From: a virus
Virus record (IMG/VR): IMGVR_UViG_3300046514_000359
Span: 1-38,859 of that record
Direction: 5' to 3' (one strand)
Length of the DNA stretch: 38,859 nucleotides
In this document: in pieces, positions 25,863-32,510 of the stretch
How the letters are laid out: every line of letters starts with the position of its first letter
Numbering within the stretch: the stretch's first letter is position 1
The notes under the pieces: generated by a model
The model's input: the letters and a program-made list of their open reading frames with translations, nothing else
Databases searched by the model: none
Told to the model about the DNA's origin: nothing
Translations under genes and position numbers: made by a program

Positions 25863-27140
25863 TTACCTTCTGTAATGATCGTATTTATTTTTCCTCCACT
25901 CATCCGCCCTCTCAACATCTTTATATGGTTGGTAAACTTGAACCTTATGCGTTGCCATAGCGTAGCGAGTTGCGTCGAGACAATGATCATTTTTCTTCAT
26001 TGGTTCATCATCCCCTTTCTCCGCCGCCTTTTTATCCCATACATATGATTCCATCTCTCTAATCAAGTTGTTGCATGTATTTAGTATGAATAGATTGCCC
26101 TTTTGCATCTCAGTACCAAGTATTTGAATGCCGTCGAGAACTTCATTGTTTGCATCCATCGTTATTAGTCCAGCTCTACGCATTTCTAGTTTGAATGACG
26201 CAGCACTTGGATCAATGTAGATATTTCTAACGTTGTAGTCTTGCAGGAATTCAACCATATCGTATGCAAATTCGCTGTTAGTTTTTCCTCGTTGCTTAAC
26301 TTGAGGATCCCAGAAATATTCTTTTTCAACCCACATTTTCTTGCCTGTTTGTGTGTACTGGCCTGTTGAAACTCCAATGAGCACACACGCAAATGGATTC
26401 GAAGCGCCGTAATCAATACTTGCAATGTAGTATTCTGCTGCGCAAGGTGGTTTTCGTAGAACGTGGATATTTCTATCAAAGAAGTCAAAGATTGCACCCT
26501 CCGCAAGACACCAAAGACCGAGATAATTTCTTTTATAGAACACTCCAGAAAGAGAGTTTTTAATTCTATCTTTGTAGTCTTGAGGTACATATGGATTGTC
26601 ATCCAGTGTAAAGTGCAGTTGATAATAATTAGGATTACCTTCTTGAGCCTTGTCAATCCATCCTTTAACTTTGTGAGTAGGATAAGAGGGATTCATTGTA
26701 GCATGAGCTTTACTGTGAACACAGCTTAAACGGGTATCTATCATATCAATAATGGACGGAGGATATAAAGTAATTTCATCGCAGTAAGTTAAAGAATGAG
26801 TATCCCCTTGAAAATTCCCGATCGCCCCCTCATCTTTAGCACCTAAGATCGTGATAATCTTCTCTCTAAAATAAAGCTTCTTTCCTGACCATACACAAAA
26901 AGGCCTGAATATCGCCAGTTCATCTGATTCCATTATCAAACGAACTACGTTTCTATATGCTGTATCGAATGTATGGCCTACAATGTATATTTTGCTATCG
27001 GGACATTGGACAGCATCAAGCATAAACTTAAATACAGTTCCTACGGTTTTACCACACCGAACTGATCCGTGTGCTAAATTCCAACGAGAATTTGCTTCTT
27101 TTACGTATTGTAGTTGTTTTTGGGATAGTGCATCAGGCAT
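25863..27140 (-). CDS. terminase large subunit, 425 aa
   Basis: Residues 25-32 GSVRCGKT are the Walker A loop of the packaging ATPase and 117-122 LTYCDE the Walker B with catalytic Glu. The RNase H-like nuclease follows: D243 in SIDYGASNPF, D310 in YIDPSA and D389 in DHCLDATRYA. Length is normal for the family. The enzyme cuts concatemers and drives DNA through the portal. The start lacks a good Shine-Dalgarno. It is separated from the small subunit gene by two plus-strand genes, which is unusual. Closely followed by a homing HNH gene. Confidence 0.95.
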   Translation of the reverse strand: MPDALSQKQLQYVKEANSRWNLAHGSVRCGKTVGTVFKFMLDAVQCPDSKIYIVGHTFDTAYRNVVRLIMESDELAIFRPFCVWSGKKLYFREKIITILGAKDEGAIGNFQGDTHSLTYCDEITLYPPSIIDMIDTRLSCVHSKAHATMNPSYPTHKVKGWIDKAQEGNPNYYQLHFTLDDNPYVPQDYKDRIKNSLSGVFYKRNYLGLWCLAEGAIFDFFDRNIHVLRKPPCAAEYYIASIDYGASNPFACVLIGVSTGQYTQTGKKMWVEKEYFWDPQVKQRGKTNSEFAYDMVEFLQDYNVRNIYIDPSAASFKLEMRRAGLITMDANNEVLDGIQILGTEMQKGNLFILNTCNNLIREMESYVWDKKAAEKGDDEPMKKNDHCLDATRYAMATHKVQVYQPYKDVERADEWRKNKYDHYRR

Positions 27141-27169
27141 ATTTTAAGTATAAGACAGGAGTAAATTTT

Positions 27170-27388
27170 ATGAAAGAACAAGATAAAATACGAGCATATG
27201 TTTGTAGCTCGAATGAATCAATCGAAAAACTTAAGCTATCATGCGATACTCTTGTTATTAATATCGATTCCTGTCTAGACAGTGATGTAAAAATAGTAGA
27301 AATTAGAGTGTACGGGAAAGTGCATAGATATTCTACTAAGCAAGTGTCTCAATTTTTGGATTACATAACAGAAGGATTTTTTGAATGA
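27170..27388 (+). CDS. unknown small protein, 72 aa
   Basis: Start chosen at MKEQDKIRAYVCSSNESIEK because AGGAGTAAATTTT precedes it; an ATG 33 codons upstream lies inside antisense terminase sequence. The protein is a small mixed alpha/beta domain (TLVINIDSCLDSDVKIVEIR then VYGKVHRYSTKQVSQFLDYI). It is transcribed against the terminase genes and overlaps the next plus-strand start. Function unknown. Confidence 0.6.
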   Translation: MKEQDKIRAYVCSSNESIEKLKLSCDTLVINIDSCLDSDVKIVEIRVYGKVHRYSTKQVSQFLDYITEGFFE

Positions 27389-27786
27389 GAAACAGAGCTA
27401 AATGCAAATCATGTGAATCCATCATTGAAAGCATACACGAGCGTGATGAAGTTGGGTGTGCCTGCGGAAAGATAAGTGTAAGCGGGGGTGATAAAATGGG
27501 ATGTGCTGCAACTGATTGGAGCATATTCCTACGCGTTGATGACGAAGGAAATACGTTAGTTCCTCAAATACAAGACGCCAAATCTATTACTCGCGATGAT
27601 CTTCTAGCAGCACTTGACGACATGATTCATCGCATTGAAGAGATGCCTCAGCAAGCGATGATCATATCAATCAACCATTATGACTTCGTATCTTTATTGA
27701 TTTTGCTGTCATCGATATTTAAATCAGAAATACCTTTAGTTGATATGTCAGGTGTTTTAACGCCCGAAAACAAGCTAGCTAAATGA
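27385..27786 (+). CDS. DUF7695-type zinc-ribbon protein, 133 aa
   Basis: Residues 2-38 MRNRAKCKSCESIIESIHER then DEVGCACGKISVSGGDKMGC are the Cys4 zinc ribbon of a family I recall as DUF7695, common in phages and bacteria. It is fused to ~95 residues containing a hydrophobic helix (YDFVSLLILLSSIFKSEIPL). It starts in the stop of its neighbour (ATGA) behind GAAGGA. Its last 109 nt are also the 3' end of the terminase small subunit gene on the other strand, a rare tail-to-tail overlap. Confidence 0.7.
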   Translation: MRNRAKCKSCESIIESIHERDEVGCACGKISVSGGDKMGCAATDWSIFLRVDDEGNTLVPQIQDAKSITRDDLLAALDDMIHRIEEMPQQAMIISINHYDFVSLLILLSSIFKSEIPLVDMSGVLTPENKLAK

Positions 27787-28202
27787 AGAACTGATTCATC
27801 GAATTTCTCTGCTAGTTTTCTGCTAGCAGGGTCCTCATCACGTCCTTGACCACAATTTTCACGGCCAAGCAGTTTAAGCATCTCTACGTTGCCTTCCATA
27901 GCCTTTATATATTGTCTTAACAATATATTTGCAGGCAAACAGGCCGTCATTCCACTGGTGTATTCAGTGAAAGTCATATTATATTCATCTCTGAATCTCT
28001 CATAAAAAGTATCTGGATGAATTCTTAAGCATTTAGCAATTGTCGCTCCTGAAGTCCCAACTTCAATTCTTCTTTCAACTTCTTTCCAATTAATTTCTTT
28101 AAAATTACCGTGAACTTTAACGTTTCCATGTGGCTTGCCAGATGGAGGATCACCGGGATACCTTCTAGCTTTTTCATTAACTTTACTTAATCGTTTTCCC
28201 AT
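27678..28202 (-). CDS. terminase small subunit-like protein, 174 aa
   Basis: Residues 1-45 are basic and Pro-rich; residues ~35-80 contain a helix-turn-helix (NWKEVERRIEVGTSGATIAK then CLRIHPDTFYERFRD), the DNA-recognition module of small terminases; residues ~95-130 form the helical oligomerisation part. The C-terminus is acidic (DDSKINKD). GAGGACATAA precedes ATG. It is promoted from an AT-rich spacer and precedes the large subunit gene in reading direction. It recognises the packaging site and recruits the large subunit. The end overlaps the zinc-ribbon gene. Confidence 0.7.
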   Translation of the reverse strand: MGKRLSKVNEKARRYPGDPPSGKPHGNVKVHGNFKEINWKEVERRIEVGTSGATIAKCLRIHPDTFYERFRDEYNMTFTEYTSGMTACLPANILLRQYIKAMEGNVEMLKLLGRENCGQGRDEDPASRKLAEKFDESVLHLASLFSGVKTPDISTKGISDLNIDDSKINKDTKS

Positions 28203-28379
28203 TTATGTCCTCACTATGCGCTATATATATCGCGTTGTTGTTTTTTTTGAAAAGCCTAAGAAATATGATGAAAGAAAATTCCCTAAAAACCTAATATGAA
28301 ATAGCGTGCATTTTGTTATTTGACAGATTCCTTTTTTTTTGATTTATGGAAATCGATTTTGTCATGTTTATCTCGTTGA

Positions 28380-28408
28380 AAAGCCCTCGTTCGCATTGCG
28401 AGGGCTTT
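28380..28408 (-). terminator. strong terminator after the exonuclease gene
   Basis: AAAGCCCTCG (28380-28389) and CGAGGGCTTT (28399-28408) pair over 10 bp with a 9-nt loop, only 5 nt after the stop of the exonuclease. In the leftward direction it is followed by TTTTCAACG. It closes the early leftward block and separates it from the terminase genes. A less perfect T-rich run on the other side may allow weak rightward use. Confidence 0.75.
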
Positions 28409-28412
28409 GTCT

Positions 28413-29303
28413 TTATTGTATCGTGATACGCCATTCGGATGATGAAGGCTTTCTATGTTTCTCGATATCCACGCCGACACGCTCTTGTAATATCTTCAAT
28501 AATTTACCATATTCCAACACGCCTTTTCTTTCGACTTGCTGTAGTGTCAATCCATTGCCTCGACTGTTCTTTGACATAGAGTAATATATTAGCTGATTTT
28601 TTAAAGATTTTTCTCTTTCTTGTAGAGACACAATCTCTTTACGTACTTTCTTATATTCTTCTGATGCGTTAAACCACATGGGGTCATTTCTGTCGATGAA
28701 ATCATCTTCTTCAAGTTCCGGAGGTTTTCCATCCAATACAGACTGATAAAACTCATAGCATTTCTCTAACATATCATCAATGTAGTCTTGATTTCTTTCT
28801 ACAATTATCGACTCTGTGGTTTCTCCGTCTTCAGAGCTTTCATAGTATATGAAATCTAGCCCTGTGACATGAATAGAAAACTGAAGCTGCGGATAGTACT
28901 TGTCAGGAACTTGTCCCATCATTGCTAGACCGTGATCTTTCTTTCCGGGGCATTTAATCTCAGCTATTATATTTCCATCACTGCTCATAGCATCTAATGA
29001 AGCTAGACACCAACCCCTTACGACTGTAACTTTTTGTAATGCAACACCGTATCTATGCTCTAGTTGATCCCTTATTCCATCTTCTAGATCTAGACCTCGC
29101 TTCATGTAAGGATGTTGCTTTCGTGGAGTTCCAACTCCGATCTTTTCATCGTACAGTTGTTTTTTTGTTTTCCATGGGTCAACGCCCATCAAAACTCTTG
29201 CATCTGTCGCTGTGATCTTAGTGCGTCTTAGAGCTAACCATTCCTCGGAGCCTTGAAACGGCTCCGGGATGATTCTAAATTCATTACTTGCCAAATTTTG
29301 CAT
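28413..29303 (-). CDS. YqaJ-type phage exonuclease, 296 aa
   Basis: Family motifs: GSEEWLALRRTKITATDARV at 18-37, E74 in GLDLEDGIR, D104 in ASLDAMSSDG, and E115/K117 in AEIKCPGK, the D-ExK site of lambda-exonuclease-like nucleases. After residue ~220 a helical C-terminal domain follows. It degrades one strand of double-stranded DNA for the partner annealing protein. Its start overlaps the ERF gene by 20 nt, giving the classical exonuclease-annealase pair. It closes the early leftward operon before a terminator. Confidence 0.85.
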   Translation of the reverse strand: MQNLASNEFRIIPEPFQGSEEWLALRRTKITATDARVLMGVDPWKTKKQLYDEKIGVGTPRKQHPYMKRGLDLEDGIRDQLEHRYGVALQKVTVVRGWCLASLDAMSSDGNIIAEIKCPGKKDHGLAMMGQVPDKYYPQLQFSIHVTGLDFIYYESSEDGETTESIIVERNQDYIDDMLEKCYEFYQSVLDGKPPELEEDDFIDRNDPMWFNASEEYKKVRKEIVSLQEREKSLKNQLIYYSMSKNSRGNGLTLQQVERKGVLEYGKLLKILQERVGVDIEKHRKPSSSEWRITIQ

Positions 29304-30081
29304 TTTCTATCTTCTTTTCTTTTAGTTCATTAAGCACAGCTTCTTTCTTTTTTTGTAGTTCTTTATCTGCTGATACAGTATCTTTCACATCGAAAACAGA
29401 AGGAGGATTTTTGTCTTCAAGCGTAACGACTTTTGACTTTGTTGTCTCAATGTTTTTCAATGCATGTGATTTAAACTCATGGTAATATCTGCTATCAACT
29501 AAACTCATAGAATCAACCCTCAAAGTGTTCTTTAAGAAAGCATGGTGTGATTTTACAAACTCATCGGTGCATTGTGTAAGCAATTGTTCTATTTCTAAAA
29601 CTTGATATGGAGTCATAGCAGAACAAGTCTGTTGTTGCGAATGATGCATATTTTTCCCATCATTCTTTTGACTAACTGTATTAGCGTCGTCATCTTCGGG
29701 ACAAATTCCTACCATCGAGCATAACGAATATCGTCTAAAATAAGTTAAAGCTGATCCGATTTCCTGTGCGTTCATGTTTCGAATGACACCCTGCCGATCT
29801 GTAATCATTCGAGGCATTCTTAAAGTTCCGTCTATCCATTGACCTGATGAATGGATCAATGTAGTCGTTAAACATAGATGTGTTTCGCTGTCATCGCTAT
29901 TTTGAACAACAGCTATTTGATGTTTAGTAAGCTGCTGTCTGCATGCTTCCCAACATGATGTTAGATCGGCGTATTTGCTCTTAAACGCCGGGTTCATAGC
30001 GTCTTTGATTGCGCCTTCAATTTCTCCTTGCACTTTTGATAGTGCAAGGGCTAGCTCATTGATTTGTTCTGATTTTGCCAT
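29284..30081 (-). CDS. ERF-family single-strand annealing protein, 265 aa
   Basis: Residues ~8-135 are the ERF domain: ELALALSKVQGEIEGAIKDA, NPAFKSKYADLTSCWEACRQ, and QEIGSALTYFRRYSLCSMVG then ICPEDDDANT. This fold forms rings on single-stranded DNA and anneals complementary strands. From residue ~150 the protein is helical and charged (DKNPPSVFDVKDTVSADKEL). It forms an operon with the exonuclease, so the pair supports replication and recombination of ends or concatemers. Start follows AATAAA of the preceding small gene. Confidence 0.85.
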   Translation of the reverse strand: MAKSEQINELALALSKVQGEIEGAIKDAMNPAFKSKYADLTSCWEACRQQLTKHQIAVVQNSDDSETHLCLTTTLIHSSGQWIDGTLRMPRMITDRQGVIRNMNAQEIGSALTYFRRYSLCSMVGICPEDDDANTVSQKNDGKNMHHSQQQTCSAMTPYQVLEIEQLLTQCTDEFVKSHHAFLKNTLRVDSMSLVDSRYYHEFKSHALKNIETTKSKVVTLEDKNPPSVFDVKDTVSADKELQKKKEAVLNELKEKKIENAKFGK

Positions 30082-30082
30082 T

Positions 30083-30229
30083 TTATTTGCCTTGTTTTTG
30101 TAGTTCGATGTCGCATAATTTTTCTTCTACTTGATAGATTAGATCCATCACTCGAAGCGTTGTTCGTTCAATATCATCAAGATAAAGTTTTAGGTTGGTA
30201 AGGTTACTTCTTGCTTCAGTTGTTGTCAT
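30083..30229 (-). CDS. small coiled-coil protein, 48 aa
   Basis: A 48-residue helical protein starting MTTTEARSNLTNLKLYLDDI and ending EEKLCDIELQKQGK. The start overlaps the end of the next gene upstream by 14 nt, and the stop falls 1 nt before the ERF gene. No family is recognised. It belongs to the chain of small overlapping genes of the early leftward operon. Confidence 0.5.
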   Translation of the reverse strand: MTTTEARSNLTNLKLYLDDIERTTLRVMDLIYQVEEKLCDIELQKQGK

Positions 30230-30398
30230 ATGGAATACCTGCGATTTTATATAGTTCAATGTCGATTAATCTTAATTCTTCTTTTGCTTTTTCAATATTT
30301 TTTGCGAGATTTGAACGCTTTTCAAATAATCTCAAGTCGTCAAAAAGTTTCTTTAAATCGTCGTCCATCTTTTTATTTTCAATTTCATTCGTTGTCAT
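30216..30398 (-). CDS. small coiled-coil protein ending in GIPYDNN, 60 aa
   Basis: MTTNEIENKKMDDDLKKLFD begins a helical, charged protein, with NIEKAKEELRLIDIELYKIA as a long helix and GIPYDNN at the end. Both starts and ends of this gene and its neighbours overlap by 13-14 nt: the codons for the terminal peptide IGIPYDN contain an AGGT Shine-Dalgarno-like block and the ATG of the next gene. Function unknown. Confidence 0.55.
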   Translation of the reverse strand: MTTNEIENKKMDDDLKKLFDDLRLFEKRSNLAKNIEKAKEELRLIDIELYKIAGIPYDNN

Positions 30399-30612
30399 AT
30401 GGGATACCTATCATTTTTCTGATTGTTCCATTTCCTTTGTTTTTATTTCGAAATTCATCAATTAATTCATCAAATTCGCATGCGTTTAATTCTTCGTCTG
30501 ATACGTTATCTTGATAAATATTTCCTCTAAGCCATCTAAATAAATATCTTTTTGTAAATAGATGCTGAATACCTATACTATTTACAGCTAAAGCAAATTC
30601 TATTTCTTCCAC
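30385..30612 (-). CDS. paralogous small early protein A, 75 aa
   Basis: GTG start, MEEIEFALAVNSIGIQHLFT, and end RKMIGIPYDNE. It is a paralogue of the neighbour at 30600-30809: both start MEEIEF, have a DEL or DKLI helix, a KNKG motif and a KMIGxP end. It overlaps both neighbours. The shared ends suggest that the ribosome-site-coding peptide is retained because it serves translation of the following gene. Function unknown. Confidence 0.55.
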   Translation of the reverse strand: MEEIEFALAVNSIGIQHLFTKRYLFRWLRGNIYQDNVSDEELNACEFDELIDEFRNKNKGNGTIRKMIGIPYDNE

Positions 30613-30809
30613 GGTGTACCTATCATTTTATGAATCAAATGTTCTTTTCCTTTATTCTTCTCTTTCCACATTTCTATTAGTTTGTCTAGGGTATAAGTCT
30701 CAAAACATGAATTTTCATTAACTAAAAGAGAAAATACCTCTTTAGAATATAAGTACTTGGTGTCGCTTCCATCCATGTAATACATCAAAACAAATTCTAT
30801 CTCTTCCAT
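30600..30809 (-). CDS. paralogous small early protein B, 69 aa
   Basis: MEEIEFVLMYYMDGSDTKYL, then KEVFSLLVNENSCFETYTLD and IEMWKEKNKGKEHLIHKMIG. It is the second of two tandem paralogues; the tail KMIGTPWKK is encoded over the GTG start of the next gene. AGAGATAAA precedes ATG. A small alpha/beta protein without membrane parts. Function unknown. Confidence 0.55.
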   Translation of the reverse strand: MEEIEFVLMYYMDGSDTKYLYSKEVFSLLVNENSCFETYTLDKLIEMWKEKNKGKEHLIHKMIGTPWKK

Positions 30810-30810
30810 T

Positions 30811-30939
30811 TTATCTCTCCAACATTAAGCAAAAGTTACATCCATTTCGGCATCTAGCACATACTTCGAAACCATCATCATCTTTTTCAATTTCTACTTC
30901 GTCATCGCTTGGGTCATATCCAATGTCTTCGTAATCCAT
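30811..30939 (-). CDS. tiny acidic protein with Cys-rich end, 42 aa
   Basis: MDYEDIGYDPSDDEVEIEKD followed by DDGFEVCARCRNGCNFCLML. The acidic half and the CxxC...CxxC half suggest a zinc knuckle with an acidic tail. The ATG follows directly on the upstream stop (TAGATG). A DNA mimic or a host-regulator inhibitor is imaginable, but no evidence exists beyond composition. Confidence 0.55.
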   Translation of the reverse strand: MDYEDIGYDPSDDEVEIEKDDDGFEVCARCRNGCNFCLMLER

Positions 30940-31104
30940 CTAAATCACCATCCCTAAAATTGTTTTCACTTCTTCTTTCACATTCTCGAACTCATCATCT
31001 AGAAATCTAACATCTGCTGAATAGAAATCCACGATCTTCTTTCCATTGTCTAGCATTGTAACCGGGAAACTATATCCCCGGTGTGTAATCTCGAAATTTA
31101 ACAT
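30940..31104 (-). CDS. first gene of the leftward early operon, 54 aa
   Basis: MLNFEITHRGYSFPVTMLDN followed by GKKIVDFYSADVRFLDDEFE and ENVKEEVKTILGMVI. A compact beta-beta-alpha pattern, no Cys. GGAGTTAAT precedes ATG. It is the first gene behind the strong leftward promoter, with an ~88-nt leader. In this place early regulators or host-takeover proteins are common, but nothing more specific can be said. Confidence 0.55.
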   Translation of the reverse strand: MLNFEITHRGYSFPVTMLDNGKKIVDFYSADVRFLDDEFENVKEEVKTILGMVI

Positions 31105-31198
31105 ATTAACTCCTTTAACAATCCGTTTTGTTTATCTCACAACTGCTACGACTTCGGCAAGTTACTGCTTTCAGGAGTCGGTTGCTTTGATAACTTAA

Positions 31199-31227
31199 AT
31201 ATAACACATGTCCAGTTTTTAACGCAA
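31199..31227 (-). promoter_or_regulatory. leftward early promoter
   Basis: On the minus strand TTGCGT (31227-31222), a 17-nt spacer and TTATAT (31204-31199) form a good sigma-70 promoter. Transcription starts near 31192 and gives an ~88-nt leader before the first gene. That leader can fold: CGACT pairs with AGTCG and CAAC with GTTG, so a regulatory structure is possible. Confidence 0.7.
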
Positions 31228-31251
31228 GATAAATGTTAAAAAAAAGACAGA

Positions 31252-31280
31252 TTGCGCAAAAAGGAACATTCGTCTACAAT
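31252..31280 (+). promoter_or_regulatory. rightward promoter of the regulator gene
   Basis: TTGCGC (31252-31257), 17-nt spacer and TACAAT (31275-31280). The predicted start lies about 18 nt before the Cro-like gene, and an AGGAGG ribosome site follows. With the leftward promoter it makes a divergent pair separated by 25 bp, a typical switch region for the regulator that it expresses. Confidence 0.75.
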
Positions 31281-31304
31281 CTAAACAAACCAGGAGGAAA
31301 ATCT

Positions 31305-31514
31305 ATGAAACTTAGAAAATATTTATGGGATAATGAATTATGTATGTCTACATTCGCAAAGCAAATAGGCTACAGTCGCACATATATGGCGCAGGTGATG
31401 AATGGTAAGATAAGACCAGGAAAGCGTTGTGCAAGAGATATAGAGATTGGTACAGGAGGATTCATTACTGCACAAGAATTGTTGGATGGATCTTTTTTGA
31501 AGAAGGAGCAATAA
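31305..31514 (+). CDS. Cro/C1-like helix-turn-helix regulator, 69 aa
   Basis: The HTH is STFAKQIGYSRTYMAQVMNG (residues 15-34): FAxxIGYSRTYxxQVxNG is the canonical lambda-repressor-type motif, close to the YdaS/Cro class. A second part (KRCARDIEIGTGGFITAQEL) is the usual dimer-forming end. AGGAGGAAAATCT gives an excellent ribosome site at this ATG; a longer reading from 31233 lacks one. As a DNA-binding protein expressed from its own divergent control region it probably represses one or both promoters. Sits at the arm switch. Confidence 0.85.
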   Translation: MKLRKYLWDNELCMSTFAKQIGYSRTYMAQVMNGKIRPGKRCARDIEIGTGGFITAQELLDGSFLKKEQ

Positions 31515-31515
31515 G

Positions 31516-31767
31516 ATGAAAGATATTTCTAAAAAAGAATATTTAGATGCAGTAAGTCTAGGTGTCAAACAAGCAATTCTGACTATGTGTGAAGCTGGAG
31601 ATGGATTTGATGGAGAGATAATTAGAGAGCCATTTTTAAATTCAATTAGAGAAGGCGTGGAACAAGGTATTTATATTGCTATGCCGGATATGTCATATTT
31701 AAAAGATGATTTGATTGATTCGTTTAAAAATTCGATTAACATTTGGAAAATAAATGAACGAGGTTAA
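31516..31767 (+). CDS. unknown protein, 83 aa
   Basis: MKDISKKEYLDAVSLGVKQA then ILTMCEAGDGFDGEIIREPF: a helical protein with one Cys, no membrane span. GAAGGAGCAATAAG precedes ATG, and its stop lies directly before a small lipoprotein gene. It follows the Cro-like gene with one base between them, so the two are co-transcribed. No family is recognised. Confidence 0.55.
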   Translation: MKDISKKEYLDAVSLGVKQAILTMCEAGDGFDGEIIREPFLNSIREGVEQGIYIAMPDMSYLKDDLIDSFKNSINIWKINERG

Positions 31768-31768
31768 A

Positions 31769-32023
31769 ATGAAAATGCAATGGGCGCAAGTGCTACTTAT
31801 CGTATTCGCAATGTACTATTTATCGGCATGTGAAAGAGACGCGTCGAAAGAAAGTAATCGATTGATGATAGAGACAATCAAGGAAGTATCAAAAGAAGTG
31901 AGAAACGTTAAGTCTGAGCTACTCGACACAAACATAAAATTGATTGAAACGAAGATCCAACTTAGCAGATTTCACTCTGACATGAATGCTCATAATCTAA
32001 AAATGCAAAGGAAAACGCTATGA
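31769..32023 (+). CDS. small lipoprotein with coiled coil, 84 aa
   Basis: MKMQWAQVLLIVFAMYYLSA ends in the lipobox LSAC (Cys 21), so the mature chain would be anchored by lipid. The rest (KESNRLMIETIKEVSKEVRN and so on) is one long coiled coil. The start at 31769 is chosen since GAGGTTAAA precedes it and the signal fits. Such short lipoprotein coiled coils resemble outer spanins (Rz1-like), and a membrane protein gene follows by 4-nt overlap; a lysis role is possible. Superinfection exclusion is an alternative. Confidence 0.65.
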   Translation: MKMQWAQVLLIVFAMYYLSACERDASKESNRLMIETIKEVSKEVRNVKSELLDTNIKLIETKIQLSRFHSDMNAHNLKMQRKTL

Positions 32024-32298
32024 GTAAAGAAATGTATATGTTTACAGAAATTTCTTCAGGGATTTTCATAGCTTTAGTTTTTTTTTGTTTCATATTTAAA
32101 AAACCAATCAAAGAATGGATCAGGAAAATAAAATTGATAAAATATTTATCTTTTTTTGGGATAATATTATTTTTTTTCTATTTTCCTGATCCATTTGGCT
32201 ACTTAATTTTATTTTTCCTTTTTCTTTATCTGTACGAAGAACGAAAAAGCAGTTGGAAAGAAGAATGTAGAAAAGAATGGGAAAAAAAAGAAAAATAA
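32020..32298 (+). CDS. membrane protein with two to three spans, 92 aa
   Basis: Hydrophobic segments at about residues 12-28 (SSGIFIALVFFCFIF), 44-58 (FFGIILFFFYFPDP) and 59-72 (GYLILFFLFLYLY), followed by a strongly charged tail RKSSWKEECRKEWEKKEK. The start overlaps the lipoprotein gene (ATGA). Number of spans, short loops and charged C-terminus fit a class I holin. With the lipoprotein it might form a lysis or envelope-defence pair. There is no nearby endolysin. Confidence 0.6.
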   Translation: MSKEMYMFTEISSGIFIALVFFCFIFKKPIKEWIRKIKLIKYLSFFGIILFFFYFPDPFGYLILFFLFLYLYEERKSSWKEECRKEWEKKEK

Positions 32299-32305
32299 AT
32301 TTACC

Positions 32306-32334
32306 TTGGCTTTTAAGGCATACAGGCATATAAA
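32306..32334 (+). promoter_or_regulatory. promoter of the structured leader
   Basis: TTGGCT (32306-32311), 17-nt spacer and TATAAA (32329-32334). Expected start at 32341-32342, one base from the first hairpin of the structured RNA (32343). The near-perfect agreement between start and first stem supports both. Confidence 0.7.
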
Positions 32335-32342
32335 ATGAAGAA

Positions 32343-32477
32343 GCCCGTGATGTTAGTCACGGGCACTAAGTACGTCGGTCAGGCAATGAACACGCACTTG
32401 GAACAAAACGGATGTTGTCTACACTATAGAACATAGACAATATCACAAGCAAGAGTTTTGTTCAAGGGCCGACGTAC
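32343..32477 (+). ncRNA. structured RNA element before the replication gene
   Basis: Begins with hairpin GCCCGTGA/TCACGGGC (32343-32364). Then come three nested stems: GTACGTCGG/CCGACGTAC (32370-32378 with 32469-32477), CTTGgAACAAAAC/GTTTTGTTCAAG (32397-32409 with 32455-32466, one bulged G) and TTGTCTA/TAGACAA (32415-32421 with 32434-32440, 12-nt loop). A promoter starts directly ahead, and the initiator-like gene begins 34 nt after. It could be a regulatory leader, a small RNA, or the DNA itself could be part of an origin. No known RNA family recognised. Confidence 0.7.
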
Positions 32478-32510
32478 AAAAAATAACAATTGTACACACA
32501 AGGCTTTCTC

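Noticed and set aside
28203-28379. CGCTATATATATCGCG region as an operator
   Set aside because: Arms match over only three bases on each side before the AT core; too weak to call.
32349-32477. Structured RNA as a tRNA, 6S RNA or known riboswitch
   Set aside because: No T-loop or acceptor; the stem pattern and lengths do not match a family that I know.
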